The position numbers and the translations under genes were made by a program. Shown here one piece after another: positions 1 to 24,739 of a DNA stretch of 64,000 nucleotides. The notes under the pieces are model-generated. The model saw only the letters and a list, made by a program, of their open reading frames with translations. It searched no databases and was not told the DNA's origin. Each line of letters begins with the position of its first letter. Position 1 is the first letter of the stretch. Source of the DNA: Chrysomallon squamiferum (Eukaryota > Mollusca > Gastropoda > Neomphalida > Peltospiridae); contig CM022670.1 in NCBI GenBank assembly GCA_012295275.1, positions 34,861,301 through 34,925,300 of the forward strand. Direction: 5' to 3'.

Positions 1-360
1 AAATTTACTACAAGAAAAAAAAAAAATGGTGCCTGAAGTAATAGTTATGTTGTGTGTACAACTGTACTCTAAACTTTCACATACGTAGCACTGCATATAT
101 TTAGAAAATACTTAAGCAAAGTTGCTTGTGGTTACCATTTGAAAAGTGATGTATGCGATAGTTCAGCCTTTTTGTATGTGTACCAATAAGTATTTCAGGT
201 ATACTGCCAGTTGAAAGAAAGTTTAAAATTGTATTGATAGAATGAATGTGAATATTTTTACAATTGCTATATCATATATGAAAATATAATTTAGGTTGAA
301 AATGATTGACCATATTCATCAGACTGTTATAGGTTCATGTATTTTCAAAAGTATGCTTTA

Positions 361-575
361 TTTTTATTTATTTATTAAATTTTATTACTAATTAATTAAT
401 TAATTTATTTATTTATTTATTTATTTATTTATTTGTTTATTTATTTAATATTTATTTATTTATTTATTTTAATAATTTATTTATTGAATTTTATTACTAA
501 TTAATTAATTAATTTATTTATTTATTTAATATTTATTTATTTATTTATTTTAATAATTTATTTATTAATAAAGGA
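361..575. repeat. TTTA/TTAA-rich repeat, two unequal copies
   Basis: A block with TTAATTAATTAA followed by TTTATTTATT and TTTAATAATTTATTTATT occurs twice in succession, around 375-485 and 487-570. It is a duplicated low-complexity segment. Confidence 0.8.
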
Positions 576-1099
576 TACTGCTATAATAGAAAAGTAAAAG
601 TGTACAGAGCTTGAATTATCACAATAAGTAATACTTGGATGTTGGTATGGCTGTCACACGTATCTGAACTGTAACTATAGCAACAGATATGATAATGTTT
701 TGACTTATACATTGGTAAACATTGGACAACAGCTGGAAATGTATATTATTAGTGAGACTGCAAACTGAGATCAAATGAAACCTTCAAAATGGTCCTAAGA
801 CCATGTAAAATGTTCAGGTTGGAGAGGATTTTGGTTTACTGAGGTTTTGCATTTAGATATTTCATAATCACAGGATGGCAGAAACTGCTTAATTTGGTGT
901 AATTCGGTTTAGCAAGGATCCAATTTTGAGATGTTTCACTGTACGACACGATTGAGGTATAATGTAAATATTGCATATTTCATGTGATGTGATATTGCAT
1001 GTTTTTTGTTTTTTTTCCAGGACATTAAACACAAAGTCAGTTAGTTTTCATATAATACCACAAACCATTATTTTGAATAGCTGGAAGTATACGTTATAA

Positions 1100-1400
1100 C
1101 ATATATACACTGTTTTAGATAATAACTTATAGATAGTTTTACATAATGACAAGTATACTCTTATCAATTCCTAGTTTTGTTTTTTTGTACATAAAGTGAC
1201 ATGAATTTTTATAATACAATTAGTTTTAGATAATAAACTTTTAAAATATATATATATATATAGTTTAGCTAATAACATTTTTATATATTTTTAGATAATG
1301 TTTACTAATTTTTTAATATATCCAGTTTTAGATAATGCTTTTTATAATATTCACAGTTTTAGATAATAACCTTAATAATACGTACAGTTTTAGATAGTAA
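1100..1400 (+). repeat. Degenerate tandem repeat of AGTTTTAGATAATAAC
   Basis: The core AGTTTTAGATAAT recurs about seven times, near 1112, 1222, 1262, 1290, 1324, 1355 and 1386, separated by AT-rich spacers of about 30-110 bp. This is an old, diverged minisatellite with no coding content. Confidence 0.6.
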
Positions 1401-1812
1401 CATTTGTATACTCTTATCAACTGAGTGATTAATGATACAGTATATGGATTTCATGAACTGGAACTTGAAGCTATATATGTTTGCCAAGTTAACAGATAAA
1501 AGCTAGATAAGTCAAATTGCCTTGGCAGATTTTAAAGAGCCAGTACATCACTAACAAGTGAAAAACAGTGAAAAGATGTCATCATTGGCATGATATGGAA
1601 GAATTGTTACCAAACTTGTTGGCTTTTGTAAAACAAAAAAAAATTCATCTACATACAACAAATTGTTTTTTGTTTTGTTATACCTTAAATGACTGATTTT
1701 CAAAATACATTCTTGTTTTCTTCATAGATTATTTTGTTGACATTCTTTTGACCATTAGTAAAATATTTACTATCAGTATTACTATATACTACTACTATTA
1801 TTATGATCCTTA

Positions 1813-1892
1813 TTCATTCTTTCATTTTCTTTTCTTTTCTTTCTTTTTCTTTCTTTTCTTTCTTTTCTTTCTTTCCTTCTTTCTTTCTTTTA
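1813..1892. repeat. (TTTC)n microsatellite
   Basis: About 80 bp of interrupted TTTC/TTCT repeats. It explains the lysine/arginine-rich open frame on the minus strand here. Confidence 0.9.
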
Positions 1893-3499
1893 ATAAGAAA
1901 AACTTGCAGACACACACACATGCATAATAATATATCAGCTGATCAAAAACTTTGAAGAACAAAAACAGAATAAAACAAAACAAAACCCATATCTGTATAA
2001 TATATACATACAAGCATGCTGCCTATAAAAACAGAATGGAACACAATCTGTTGTATTTTTATCCTAGTTGAAATCATGAGCATATGTATGAGAATCTCGT
2101 TTACAATCTGTGAAAAACGTATTATCGAGGACATTTTAAAATTGAATCTGACACATATATCTCACTGTTTATTTATCTTGGTAATAAGAACAACAAGATG
2201 ACTGTTTTTGTCAGCATAAATGAGAATCTGTGTACACAACTTCTCAGTTTAATAAGCAACCTAGTGTGTTTGGTTTCCTAGCTGATGTAAACAGAGATTT
2301 GTTAATGGCATCATAATGTTCCTATTTTTAATTTTAATTTTTGAAAACAATTTTTTCTCTCTCTCTCTTACACTATCTTTTTAATTATTATTATTTTTTG
2401 TTTTTGGTGGCAAAACTATTAATCTTTTTTTGATTGTTGAGATTTTAAACAGATAAAAGGAGAAAGGTAATTTGCCAATACAGACTCGTTCAATTAGAAA
2501 AGTCATTCTGAGATAGGACATCAGAAGAAAAAACAACAGGCATTTGTGGTTTTGCTTTTCTAACATATGGATATATATATATATAGCATTACCACAATAA
2601 ATCTTGCACTGATATTTTTAGTTGTTGCATAAAACAGTTTCTTTTGTGCAACTCTCAGATGCATTCCCAGACAGCAGAGTTGAAATGTTTTACACAGGCA
2701 TCCTGATGACATTTACAGAAAAAAAAATGGAGAGAAATCGAATATGCAATTGTTTCTCATTTAACTCATATACTCAGTCATCAATCCATCTGTATGACTC
2801 TCTGTCAGTACATCCTTCCATTTTCCTTTATAACTGTGTCAATGATTAATTGACCGTTATTGCATCAAATACTTTTTTCTTCCGCTGAAATAAAAACACG
2901 AGTAACCCAGTTTCTCAAGAACTCTACAATAATAGGTCCATAAAAATGGTTTTATTTGGTTAAAATAACAATGGAATGCATTATACTTTATCCAGCTATT
3001 GTTCCTAAAAAAATTTTTTTGCTTTGTTCTATTTTTTTGTTTAACGGCTCTCAGCTGTATCTATCCATCTGTGTTTAATGTTATCACTGAAAATCGTTCC
3101 ACTACAGCCTCTGAGATCACAAGCTTTCCACATTGCATTGATTCAATTAAATATCATTCGATGGGCAAATATCTTAATGTCAAGGTAAACAGGATCAGCT
3201 AGTGCTTTAATATGTTCCTGAGTGTTAAAAGTGAGATAGATAATTGATGTGAGTACATAATCTGGCCACTAATTCAACACATCTTGCTGAGTCGATACAG
3301 AATCTTGATCAGTTAATGAATATTTGTTTACCAGCTCATGAACACACTTTAATACTGTTTTACATGTCAGACATGTGTTTTTCTGTGAAACTGCATCAGG
3401 GAGGAAAGTTCAGCAGACAGTACATTAGTTAATCCATTTTATTAGAAGGATATCTTTTATTTTTTTACATTCCCATATAAAGTAAGGAACTTTCACTGG

Positions 3500-3620
3500 T
3501 CTGTGATACTTCAGTTGGATCGAGTACTGTTTCTACAGGGAAAAAACCCAGTAGAAACCTTGCTGGGGACTGATCCTGTGACCCCTCATGCATGAGGTGA
3601 ATGATTTATGACAGAGTTTC
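3500..3620 (-). mobile_element. Possible degraded tRNA-derived SINE
   Basis: The segment contains GGGGACTGATCCTGTGACC followed by CTCATGCATGAGGTGAATGATTTATGACA. This resembles the reverse complement of the B-box-to-A-box region of tRNA-derived SINEs common in invertebrates. Promoter boxes are imperfect and no target-site duplication is obvious. Confidence 0.3.
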
Positions 3621-3833
3621 TGGTCTCCTCCCTCGGCTTGTTATTTTTGAACTGAGAAACGTTTTAATCATTTGGTGATGAAATATGTATTAATGGAAAT
3701 AGCATAAACAACAACTTATCTAACTTGGTAAAATGCAACAAAAAATTAAAATTAAGAAAGAAAAAAGAAAAAAGTAATGAAAAAAGAATTAAAGAAAAAA
3801 GAAGAGTATTAACAGAAGTGCAGACAAATCTGA

Positions 3834-3930
3834 CTACAAGTATTAACTTGGCTACAAGTAAGAACTTAGCTACAAGTTTTAACTTAGCTACAAGTATTAA
3901 CTTAGCTACAAGTTTTAACTTAGCTGCAAG
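3834..3930 (+). repeat. 18-bp minisatellite, about five copies
   Basis: The unit ACAAGTxTTAACTTAGCT is repeated with few changes. It is open in several frames on both strands because the unit length is a multiple of three. I see no reason to call it coding. Confidence 0.85.
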
Positions 3931-4231
3931 ACACTGCAGTGCGATGTTAATGCATTTCCCTCTGTAAATATTTACACCTGTTTGAAATAACACTCGACGA
4001 ATATTCAAAAGCCGGTTTTGTATTTATTTTGTTTCCTATGGTAACTGATCATTCTTCAGCTCTGCTGAAGCACGTGTTTCATTTACCTTGCGTGCCAACT
4101 GCACAACCACATGTAACGTAATACCACACTGACCCAGAGAGAAAAATCAAAATTTTTATTATTTTTCATTTGTAAATTTGAAAAATACAAAGCACCTTAT
4201 CCTTGGTAAATAATATGAAATTTAAAAATGA

Positions 4232-4265
<34 letters not shown>

Positions 4266-4759
4266 CTTTAAATTATTTCCTTATGAAAAAATACAGAAAG
4301 TATATTTCATAATTGAAATCAAATGTAAGCAGAAAGTATATACCAGAGAAAGGTTAAGAGAAATTCATTTAATATTTATAAAACACTGCTATTACAACAT
4401 TGTACACCAACTGATTAAAAAAAAAGAGGAAAATTGTGAATTGTATTTAGAGAACAAAAATAAAAGTTTTATTTGAACTGTTTTGTAGGGTTTTTAACTT
4501 CTGATGTTTAGTACAGACTGAAAAAAAAAGAAAAAAAAAAAGAAGAAAATTTGCTTAAATTAGAAAGCAATAGATTTTCTTATTATTTTTCACTTAATGG
4601 GCATCTTGCGTGACTTTAATGGCAATCTTCAGTTAAATCTGTAGGAACTCTGATTAGAAAATATCAGATTTTCTACACTTCCGTCAGCTGATGGACTATG
4701 GTTGTGATACTGAAACATATAAATAGCAATATAGATTTTATAAATGCTCCAACTAGCAG

Positions 4760-4885
4760 ACGAGTGTGTCGTGCCAGGTGGTTAGAGCTGCAGTCAGTTT
4801 GAATCAGTCCTTGTCGGTGTACCCATCAGAATGTATCCTATTCGTGTCATTACCTGAGGATCAAAGGATATGACGCATGTTTTCT
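4760..4885 (+). mobile_element. Possible degraded tRNA-like SINE
   Basis: GGTGGTTAGAGCTGCAG followed by GTTTGAATCAGTCC resembles A- and B-box spacing of a tRNA-derived element. A less AT-rich tail follows. The identification is tentative; this is not a functional tRNA because no complete cloverleaf can be drawn. Confidence 0.25.
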
Positions 4886-6561
4886 TGCATAATTAGACGT
4901 GCATGTGAAATAATCTGGGCTGGTGTTCACTGAAGAAACAGCGTGGTCAAAGGTTTTATCTTTTATGTTGTTATTATATTAAAAAATAAACAGTAGATAC
5001 CTAATATTAATAACCATTAACATTACTGAGGAGTTTTTTTTTAAAGGAAAGTGATCAGCCATTAGTAATATACATATATATATGAGATTTTCAAGAAGGA
5101 TTTAAATGACATTATTTTCAGTAGCAATGGAAATACATTTTCATATTAAATGTCATGTTTAATATCACAGGTAAATATCTTTTTTAATTTGTTTTTTATT
5201 TTATTTCATTCATATTTTATTCATATTTTAAAAAAATACTGGCTGTTTGTTTAACCTAATTTATTGTGTTTTAAGAAAATGAAAATGAAAAAAAAAAAGA
5301 AAGAAGAAAAAAGACCTTCAATTACACGATGTGGTTGTTAACATCAATTCAAGCACATTATTTCTTAATTACCATGCCTGTAAACTAGTCTTGTTTTTTT
5401 TTTTTTTTTTTTTTTAAAAATTATCTCAGAAATAATCAATAATTAATATAAGCTGCAAGGAGCCAGTGAAGAATTTTATAGGGCAGATTTTTTATTTAAA
5501 AAAAAAAAAAAAAAAAAAATAAATGCTGTGAAAGAGAGATGAAAAAAAAGAAAATGAGAAAATTTACACTGTTTTTGAAATCTGTTTTTAAATTTAAATG
5601 GCACCAGTATCCAGTTTTATATTCCTACTGAGGTGTTAAAAAAAAAAAAAAAAAAACAAACAAAAATTAAAATCTAATTTAAAAATAAAATTAGCATATT
5701 TTATTGCTCAGTTTCAGGGTGTTATATCAACCTTTATTTATATTAATGACAGATGTTGCAGTAACACCTTCACTAGTTTTAGAATTAGAGGCATGAAACA
5801 GGTGCATTTAATACTAACACTTCCAGTGTTTATATATATTTATCATAAGCTGAATACTGCTGATTAGTTCAGAAAAAAAGCAAAAATGGCAAAAGTCATG
5901 TGTTATGTAAGTATATAATATGTGTGTATAAGTATGTATATATGTCTGTTTGTACATGTGTGTGTTTGTATGCACTACATGCGTGTAAATGAACTTACGT
6001 GTGTACAAACTAGACATATTTCAATTCATTGATTTTCAGACTTCTTCTTACTTAAAGAAATGGCTTAGGTTCTGGGTCACAGTTATTTTTGACTTTGTTT
6101 TGTTACACAGTACAATGCCAGGCCCCACTGTCATTTGAGAAACAGAAGTTTATTTTTTTTTTGTCAATTGATTCTTCCTGGAACAAAACAGAAATAACAA
6201 CAGTTTAAAACTGTTTCAGCAGAGTGGAATAATTGGATACGGTTTGAGATAATCACATCTTTTCTTCCTCTGAAACTTGATAATTGAAGGAATAATAGAA
6301 GAAATAAAATCTCAAGCAGGAACTAATTTGTTTACTGATTTTTCTGGTTGAAGTAATAACTTAGTCAATGCCAGCTTTAAAAAGTCAATAACAAGATAAT
6401 GAAAGAATTTATTAATGTTTTGTGTTTGATAATTTTCTTTAATACAGTTTCTGTAATACTGTTTTTCTGTTTCAGTTAAGTTTTTTTGGATTATAAAAGG
6501 ATGTTATTAGTGGGTTTTTATATTGTTACAGCACTTTTGAGTAAATAATGTTATTTTGTTG

Positions 6562-6640
6562 TCTTTAATAAATGGGAATGTGAATTTGTAAATGTGCTGA
6601 ATGGGAACTTGTAAATGTGCTGAATGGGAACTTATAAATG
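6562..6640 (+). repeat. 23-bp minisatellite, about three copies
   Basis: The unit AATGGGAACTTGTAAATGTGCTG is repeated about 190 bp upstream of the first coding exon of gene 1. Confidence 0.8.
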
Positions 6641-6830
6641 TGTTTATAAACTTGTTGTAAATGTTAACAAGACATTCTTGTAATATTATAAACATGAACT
6701 TGTAAATGTTGTGGAAACAAACTTGTTTGAAATGTGAACACGATCTATTTATAAACATTAAGAACATTAACGTGATAAAAAAAACATTAAAAAAAAATCT
6801 AATACACCATCTTTTATCTTCAGGTCGACT

Positions 6831-17969
<11,139 letters not shown>

Positions 17970-18339
17970 ATGATATTTTTGATTGACATTTCAGAGATTA
18001 TTTTATTTTAGTGATTTTTGTCATTTTATTTCACTGTTTTCTTATCAAACTATTTAGTTATAGTTTTTGATTCTTTTTGTGGGAGATTTTGTATGTAGTG
18101 CTTTATGTAATAATAGTGCAATAGATGTATCGCTATACACATATCTACATTTTTGAGGGGTGGGGGCCAATTTTTTATAGTTGTTTTATTGTTAAATGTA
18201 TATATTTATACATATAGCTTTTTTGTTGTTTTTTTAGCCTGTTGATAGTCATTCATTATAACTATTTTTATTATAAACATTTACAAAGCTTAAATTTGCA
18301 GCATATCAAAGAATCATGGAAAAAAAAAAAAAAAAAATT

Positions 18340-18345
18340 AATAAA
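18340..18345 (+). terminator. Candidate polyadenylation signal of gene 1
   Basis: AATAAA about 370 nt after the gene 1 stop codon. It is the first canonical hexamer downstream. Several other AATAAA motifs follow in this AT-rich DNA, so the choice is uncertain. Confidence 0.35.
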
Positions 18346-18906
18346 CTATATCAGTGAACCTTTAGACCAATGCATGTAAGATGTCTTTTCCAGAGTAATG
18401 CTAGCTATAAACATCATCTGATATATAGATATTTCCCAGTATTTGTAATTCAACAACAACAACAAAAAATAATGATAAAAATAAAAATAACTAAATTCCA
18501 AAATTTAACTAAAACCATTTATTAAACTTTTTATAATTTATTTCAAATTATGGTTATTAAGAAAATTTAGTATCTTAAATTTTTTTTCTAGCATTAACCT
18601 GCTAGGAAAGTTTTATTGCATCAGTACTGTTTGTTTGTAAAATGATAATTAGTGACGTTTGAGAAATACTAGTATTATATTTGCATTTAGCATCAAATTT
18701 TTATTAGTTTTGCTTTTTAATTTTAATTTTAATTTTATATATATGCTTATATATACATATTAGAAATAAATGAAATGTAAAATTTATTTCATAAACCAGG
18801 ATGTTTTACTGATATTTAATCATTCTTTTTTTTTTGGAATATGAAATGTAATAAAAAAATATTGCCCTGTATTTTTCAAAAACAGAAGAATTGTCTTTAT
18901 TGCTAT

Positions 18907-18945
<39 letters not shown>

Positions 18946-21745
18946 TAATTTTGGATGTTTTTCTTCCAATATGGATAAATAAATTAAATTATTGAAATGT
19001 TATTTTTTTCTTCTATTTCTTGCCGTTTTATTATTATTTGTATCTTTATGAACATAATCTTGTTTATATTTCTGTAGAAAGAAACTGGTTAAATGTTTTG
19101 TTATATATTTTGATATTATGGAACAGTTTATAAAGACATACTAATAAAATCTGCACACAAATTTTAGAAAATATTTTGTACCATGTATTTTTGAAGTTGT
19201 ATGTTTTTCACAAGTCAAGGTTAGTCAGATGTAAGACTAGTTTGTGACTGATTGAAGTGAGAAATATTTTCTGTTGAAAAATTGAAAATAGTTGTGAAAT
19301 GTGTATTATTATAATTAACTGTTAGCATTTCATATATATGTGTGTATCTATCTATCTATCTATCTATCTGTTTATTTATCTGTCTATTTTTTTTTTATTT
19401 ATTATTATTATTATTATTATTTTATTTTTTTGTTTTGTTTAATGAATCCTGTTGATATGTTTTTCTACTTAGTATAGTAAAAGAAAAAGTAATAAATAAA
19501 TAAGAAATAAAAGTGTAGAAAATACAAGTTTCTTTATTTGAACATTAAAGTAAACTCCTCTGACACCTATGGCTAAAAAATAAAAACTGATAACAATTTA
19601 TTTAGAAGATATTGTTAGAGATAAAATTAGTTTTTGATATATACAAAATATATAACTGATACTCTGTACGCTTTTGCAGTATTATTTGATAGAAACTGTG
19701 TCTCTCCATATTTATAAGCAGCAGGTTTTATTTGTATTATTTAGAGATAATGAATATGTTGTATTGTATATATACTGATACTGGGATTTATACAAACTGT
19801 TTTTATGTTTGTTCTAGTAGTGTTTTAAGGTATGTTTTGTTTAATACTTCTGTTCAGTTGGGTATGTTATTCTAGACCAACATATTCTGTTAATGACACA
19901 GGGCATTTAAATGGGATCATTGTTTTTTTAACAGAAAGTTTTGTATTTATGTTTGTTTTATGTTTTTTAGTCTATGTAACTGTTCATGCATGTGCATGCA
20001 CAACCCTACATATACTCAGACAGACAAAGACACACAAAAACAACCCTCTCCATGATGTCAGATCACAGCATATTAATTAGTAACCATAGTGTTTTATCCA
20101 ACATGTATTTCTAAATTTTTATTTTATCCAACATGTATTTTATTTTTTTTTTTTTTATTTTTTTTTTTTTCAAATAAGCATTTGGTAGGAATTTATTTTT
20201 TATTTTATAAACAATCATTTAACAAAATAAGCATTTAGTAATTAATTGTCAAGTGTCTTAAATAAGATGTGCTTATTACAGACTAACAGGATGTTTATGA
20301 CAAGTGGTTATATTTTTAAAGATTATAATGGACATTAATCAGGGTAACTAATATAGCTTCTTTTTACATTGCTTTGCTAGGCTGTCTATGATATTACTGT
20401 TTTTTTTTTGGTTTTATGAATGAAAAGATGATTAGTTTTTTGACTGAACACACACCCACATCCACACCCACACACACACACACACACTCTCTCCCACTCA
20501 GGCATGACCCCCCCCAAATGCACATACTGAATATACAGTCATACCCACCACACACACACACAGAGCTCAACACACATACACTTCTATAGAAAACTGTAAT
20601 TACAGGTATTTTTTTTTTTATTTAGTTGTTTTTGAGTTCATTTATAATTTAATACTGTCTCAGAAAATGGGTATTTTGTTATCTTGTATAGTTTTATTCT
20701 ATTTAGTTGTTGGTTTGTTTATCTTTGTTGTTTTCTGAATAGAATTTCTTGCTAGTCATTTATCTTTTGCAGGGATTTGTTATGAATTTTATTTGTAAGT
20801 TTTAGTGTTATTTATTTACTTTTCATTTCTTTCTACATAACCAGAAATTGTTGTACATAGAAATACAATTTAAAAAATATCTTTCATTCTTAATACTGTT
20901 TTTTTTTTCTTTTTTTTTGTTCTTTTTCTTTTCCACTGGGGATGGGTCACATCTTGTATTTATGTATTCAAGTACTAATTATTATTCATGTTTTGTTTAT
21001 AGTCATTCATTTTAGTTACAGTATTATTTTACTTTAATCATCTATAATTTTTGCTTGTGGTTCAGGGTTTACATTTTGTATATTGTTTTAGTGAGAAAAA
21101 TGGAATTTAAAAAAGAAAAATACAAAACAACATTTTTAATGCAAAATAAATAAAAACCTCTACTGCTTGTAATAATTGATGTATTGATGTAGTCTGTTGA
21201 TTTTATGAAACAGCTGCAGCAGTTACAATAATACAACATTACAAAGCTGTGTTGTCATTTACTGACATACAAATACAGTAAACCCATCATTAATAGACTA
21301 ATACAGACAGAGAAACAGAATCTACTGACAAAAGACACAAAATGTTTAAAAAAATAATTATTTTAATATTACCAATCTGTACTTTTAATAACATTGATGC
21401 TGTAATATGAAATATTGAATTAAAAAGGTTAACAGCTATGATCAAAAGATATGGGTCAGATGATGTAGGCTAAAATACAGAGGCATGGCTGGGTGTGACT
21501 CATCAACTTCTGTCACCCACTCCTAGCATGGTTTCTAATATTACCTTGGATTAATTTTGTCTGTTAGTGGTTTGTGTAACATCCACTGAAACTAATAATC
21601 CAAATATTTTAATATCTATAGCTACATCAAATTGTCAACAGTGTTACTTACCCTGATGTACTCAGCACAACTGTCTTAAGACATTCAGAGTGATTTTTTG
21701 AATTTTTAAATACTTACATTAATATTACCAGTATATTTTAGTGTT

Positions 21746-21779
<34 letters not shown>

Positions 21780-22784
21780 GTCCTCTATTTTTTATAAATG
21801 TATTTTCTTAAACTGCTGTTTATTGTGCAGGTTTGTACTTTTTATCATTCAAAATATATTTTGTATTTATTCATCTATAAAATTATATTACCTTGAATGT
21901 AATATTTTCTTTAAGACATATAAGCATTTAGATATTGGTCTTCCATTATTAACAGGCAATGGAATTAAACCAACTACAAAATAATTTTGTAGCAGACTGC
22001 TTTGTGTGTGTTCTCATTATTTATTCTGATTTAAAAAAAAAAATCATTCCATCATTATACTGCACAAAACATAAAAATTATATTATTAATGGCAGAAGCT
22101 TAATATGTTTTACTGACATTCATTTGCTGCTTCGGCATGGAATCAGTTGAGAGTTTAAATTTTATTTCATTTTAGTGAGCCAGATTACCATATCTTTTAT
22201 TTATTTATTTTTATTATTATTATTATTTTTTTTTTTTATTGTTACTAATTTTTTTTATCACTCGGTACATGAAGCCTAACAAATTTTCAATGCAAAATTT
22301 ATAATACTTTAAATATAATTTAAATAATGCAGAATTATTTTCTTGTCTTAGAGAAGAAATTAGCTGTTATGTAACACTGAATATAAACTATATATAAACT
22401 CATGCAGTCTATTGTTCATCTACTGTTATTAAGTTTCTTTTATTAACAGAAAACAGTGTTTTTATATTTTAAATTGTTTTTAATCTGAAATACATCAACT
22501 ATTTATTTATTTATTATTATTATTAATTTAATTTTTATTTTAAATCAACCTATTTTTCGATAACAACATAAGTAGTCTAGAGAGTAAATTTAAAATAAAG
22601 ATTTTACATACAACTATTTTCAAATTAAAAAGAAAAAGACAATCCAAATAATTGACTTACTGTATATATTTTGTACATTTGTCAAAATATGCTATCATTT
22701 GTTATCATTGAAATGTGTTGTGAATGTTAATTTGATCTATATATTTTTGTAAAATTTTATCATCAGGATTTATAATCTACATTA

Positions 22785-22836
<52 letters not shown>

Positions 22837-23749
22837 TACACAGAGAGGTGGAACAAAATCAAATACATTTTGATGGTTATGATTAATAATATTTTTGTTT
22901 ATTAAATTTCTGAAGTGGTAATATTAAAAAATGGCAAGTATTTTATATTTGTAAGGCTTACTGGAAAACTGATAATTGCAAAATGAAGGACAAACATACT
23001 ATTTTCCGTCCCTATATTTGAATTTACTTCATGAAAATTAAAATCAATTTTCTTCTCTTCATATGTATTTTTATGTGATATTTTTATGTAATTTTTTGCT
23101 CTTCCGGTGTATTTAACCTGTATGCCATAACTATTTGCAGGTTCTTTTACATTCATTTTTAGCACAATAATAGTTATTTAAAAAGCTCAATGTATACTAT
23201 ATTTAGAATATCATCCTTTTTTTGGTACATTTTCAAACATTTGCTGTTCTTATGGCTATATAAATATTTCATGTTTTGCAAATGGTAGAATGTAGACAGG
23301 CACTAGAAATATTTGTGGTGCAATAAATAGTTTATTTTGAAATGGAAGAGGTGTTTATTGCTTGTTTAATTAGCAGTGTTCAGCTGATAAAAAAAGAGAG
23401 AGAGAGAGAGACAGAGACAGAGAGAGAGAGAGAGAGAGAGATGTCTATAATTGCTGAAAACATGGTCAACTAATTAAACCATGACAAAATCAAAATTGTC
23501 TGAAAATGTAATATCCTCAAATTACATAAAGATTTTGAGAAAAAGGTTGCATGAGACATAGTTTATCATGAGGGTGGAACGCAATAGTAAAAATATTCAA
23601 GGTAATATTTCATTGAAAGTACCTCTGCCATTTTCACTACAGAAGACTATTTGCCTTAGAAATATATATTTTTCCTATTAAAATAAATAAATAATGTATA
23701 ATTTATCACTGAAACGTTATTTTCCTTGTGAAATTAGGCGTGACAATTT

Positions 23750-23783
23750 GTAAGCCTCGCGGGCCGTAGTTTGCCCATGACTG
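23750..23783 (+). mobile_element. hAT-type transposon terminal fragment
   Basis: CCTCGCGGGCCGTAGTTTGC followed by CCATGACTG resembles the terminal region of Charlie/ZBED-type hAT elements. Only one end is recognisable, so it is a relic. Confidence 0.4.
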
Positions 23784-23938
23784 TAATACAAGTTTACACA
23801 CATACACAGTGGCCACTAAGATTCTAAAAAATTGGCTGTCGTATTTTCGATTTCACCAGAAACTGCTGCTTTGTAACAAATGCATGAAACTGTTCGTTTC
23901 AATTATTAACAACAACAAATGAATCAGTCCTCTATGAA

Positions 23939-23948
23939 ATGACGTCAT
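23939..23948. promoter_or_regulatory. CRE-like palindrome ATGACGTCAT
   Basis: A full consensus TGACGTCA (CREB/ATF site) in a less AT-rich patch about 1.6 kb upstream of gene 2. Binding is inferred only from the motif. Confidence 0.3.
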
Positions 23949-24097
23949 GACTCTTACTCCCGATCTTGCATCCGATCTACAGTATCTTACAACCAGAGCG
24001 CGAATCCTATGAAATATTCTTTGTGTTAATCCCTCAAATACTGACACATGCGGCTGTGCATATCTGTAAGGAAATAATGGATATAAACTATGTGTAG

Positions 24098-24098
<1 letters not shown>

Positions 24099-24165
<67 letters not shown>

Positions 24166-24185
24166 TGTTGTTGTTGTTGTTGTTA
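24099..24185. repeat. (AAT)n-(TTG)n microsatellite
   Basis: About 22 AAT units followed by about six TTG units. Confidence 0.95.
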
Positions 24186-24249
24186 AAGTAACAGATTTTT
24201 ATCTTTTTACTAAATATATGAAACTATTTGCTTAACAAATAGTATTTAT

Positions 24250-24287
24250 ATTGGCCTATATAATGACGTCATTTAATATAGGCCAAT
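24250..24287. repeat. 38-bp palindrome centred on TGACGTCA
   Basis: The left arm ATTGGCCTATATAATGAC pairs with the reverse complement of the right arm (ATTGGCCTATATTAAATGAC), with one 2-nt indel. The centre is a perfect CRE consensus at 24264-24271, and each outer end carries ATTGG (an inverted CCAAT). It could be a regulatory palindrome or the remains of a small foldback element. Confidence 0.7.
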
Positions 24288-24739
24288 CATGGCTAATCTT
24301 GAAAATCGGCAGGTGCGCTAACATTACACTGGTTTAGGACCTATCATAAAACCATTTCTCACTAATAATTTAAATTAATTTACAAAAGATCAATAAAACA
24401 AACAAATAATCAAAATAAAAAACAAACACACAAACAAAAAAACTTTTTTATTTTTATTATTATTTTTTTTTTTTTTTTTTTTTTTTATGGGTTTACGTAT
24501 CCGGAATCGTCATAAACAGATATAAAATATTTACACAAATTATGAAGTCGACTTTATTATTATTATCATCATCATCATCATCATCATCATCATACTACTA
24601 CTAATAATGCAGCTTTCTATACTGGGATTATAAATAAGTAAGAAAAAAATAAAAATAAAATCATAAAAATAATGACCTAAATTTCATATTAGACCCGTCA
24701 TAAACATAATGTTTAACTATACATGTCAGAATCAAAATA

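Larger units (their letters stand above)
1..6823. other. AT-rich flank upstream of gene 1, no gene recognised
   Basis: No coding exon is recognisable here on either strand. The open frames present are short, low in complexity, and lack splice context or family resemblance. The stretch holds TTTA/TTAA repeats, a degenerate AGTTTTAGATAAT repeat, a TTTC microsatellite, two minisatellites and possible degraded SINEs, listed separately. A 5' untranslated exon of gene 1 should lie somewhere in it, because gene 1's first coding exon is preceded by an acceptor-like sequence (AG at 6822-6823). I could not place that exon. Confidence 0.6.

Noticed and set aside
2999-3202. 67-aa frame with a hydrophobic start
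   Set aside because: There is no ATG at the start of the frame, no homology, no splice signals in a sensible place, and AT-rich composition like its surroundings.
3834-3930. Repeat array that could be taken for CRISPR-like or coding repeats
   Set aside because: Units are directly adjacent with no spacers, and the host is eukaryotic. It is a plain 18-bp minisatellite.
3500-4885. Possible tRNA genes
   Set aside because: Only A/B-box-like fragments are seen. No acceptor stem or anticodon arm can be paired, so these are listed as possible SINE relics instead.
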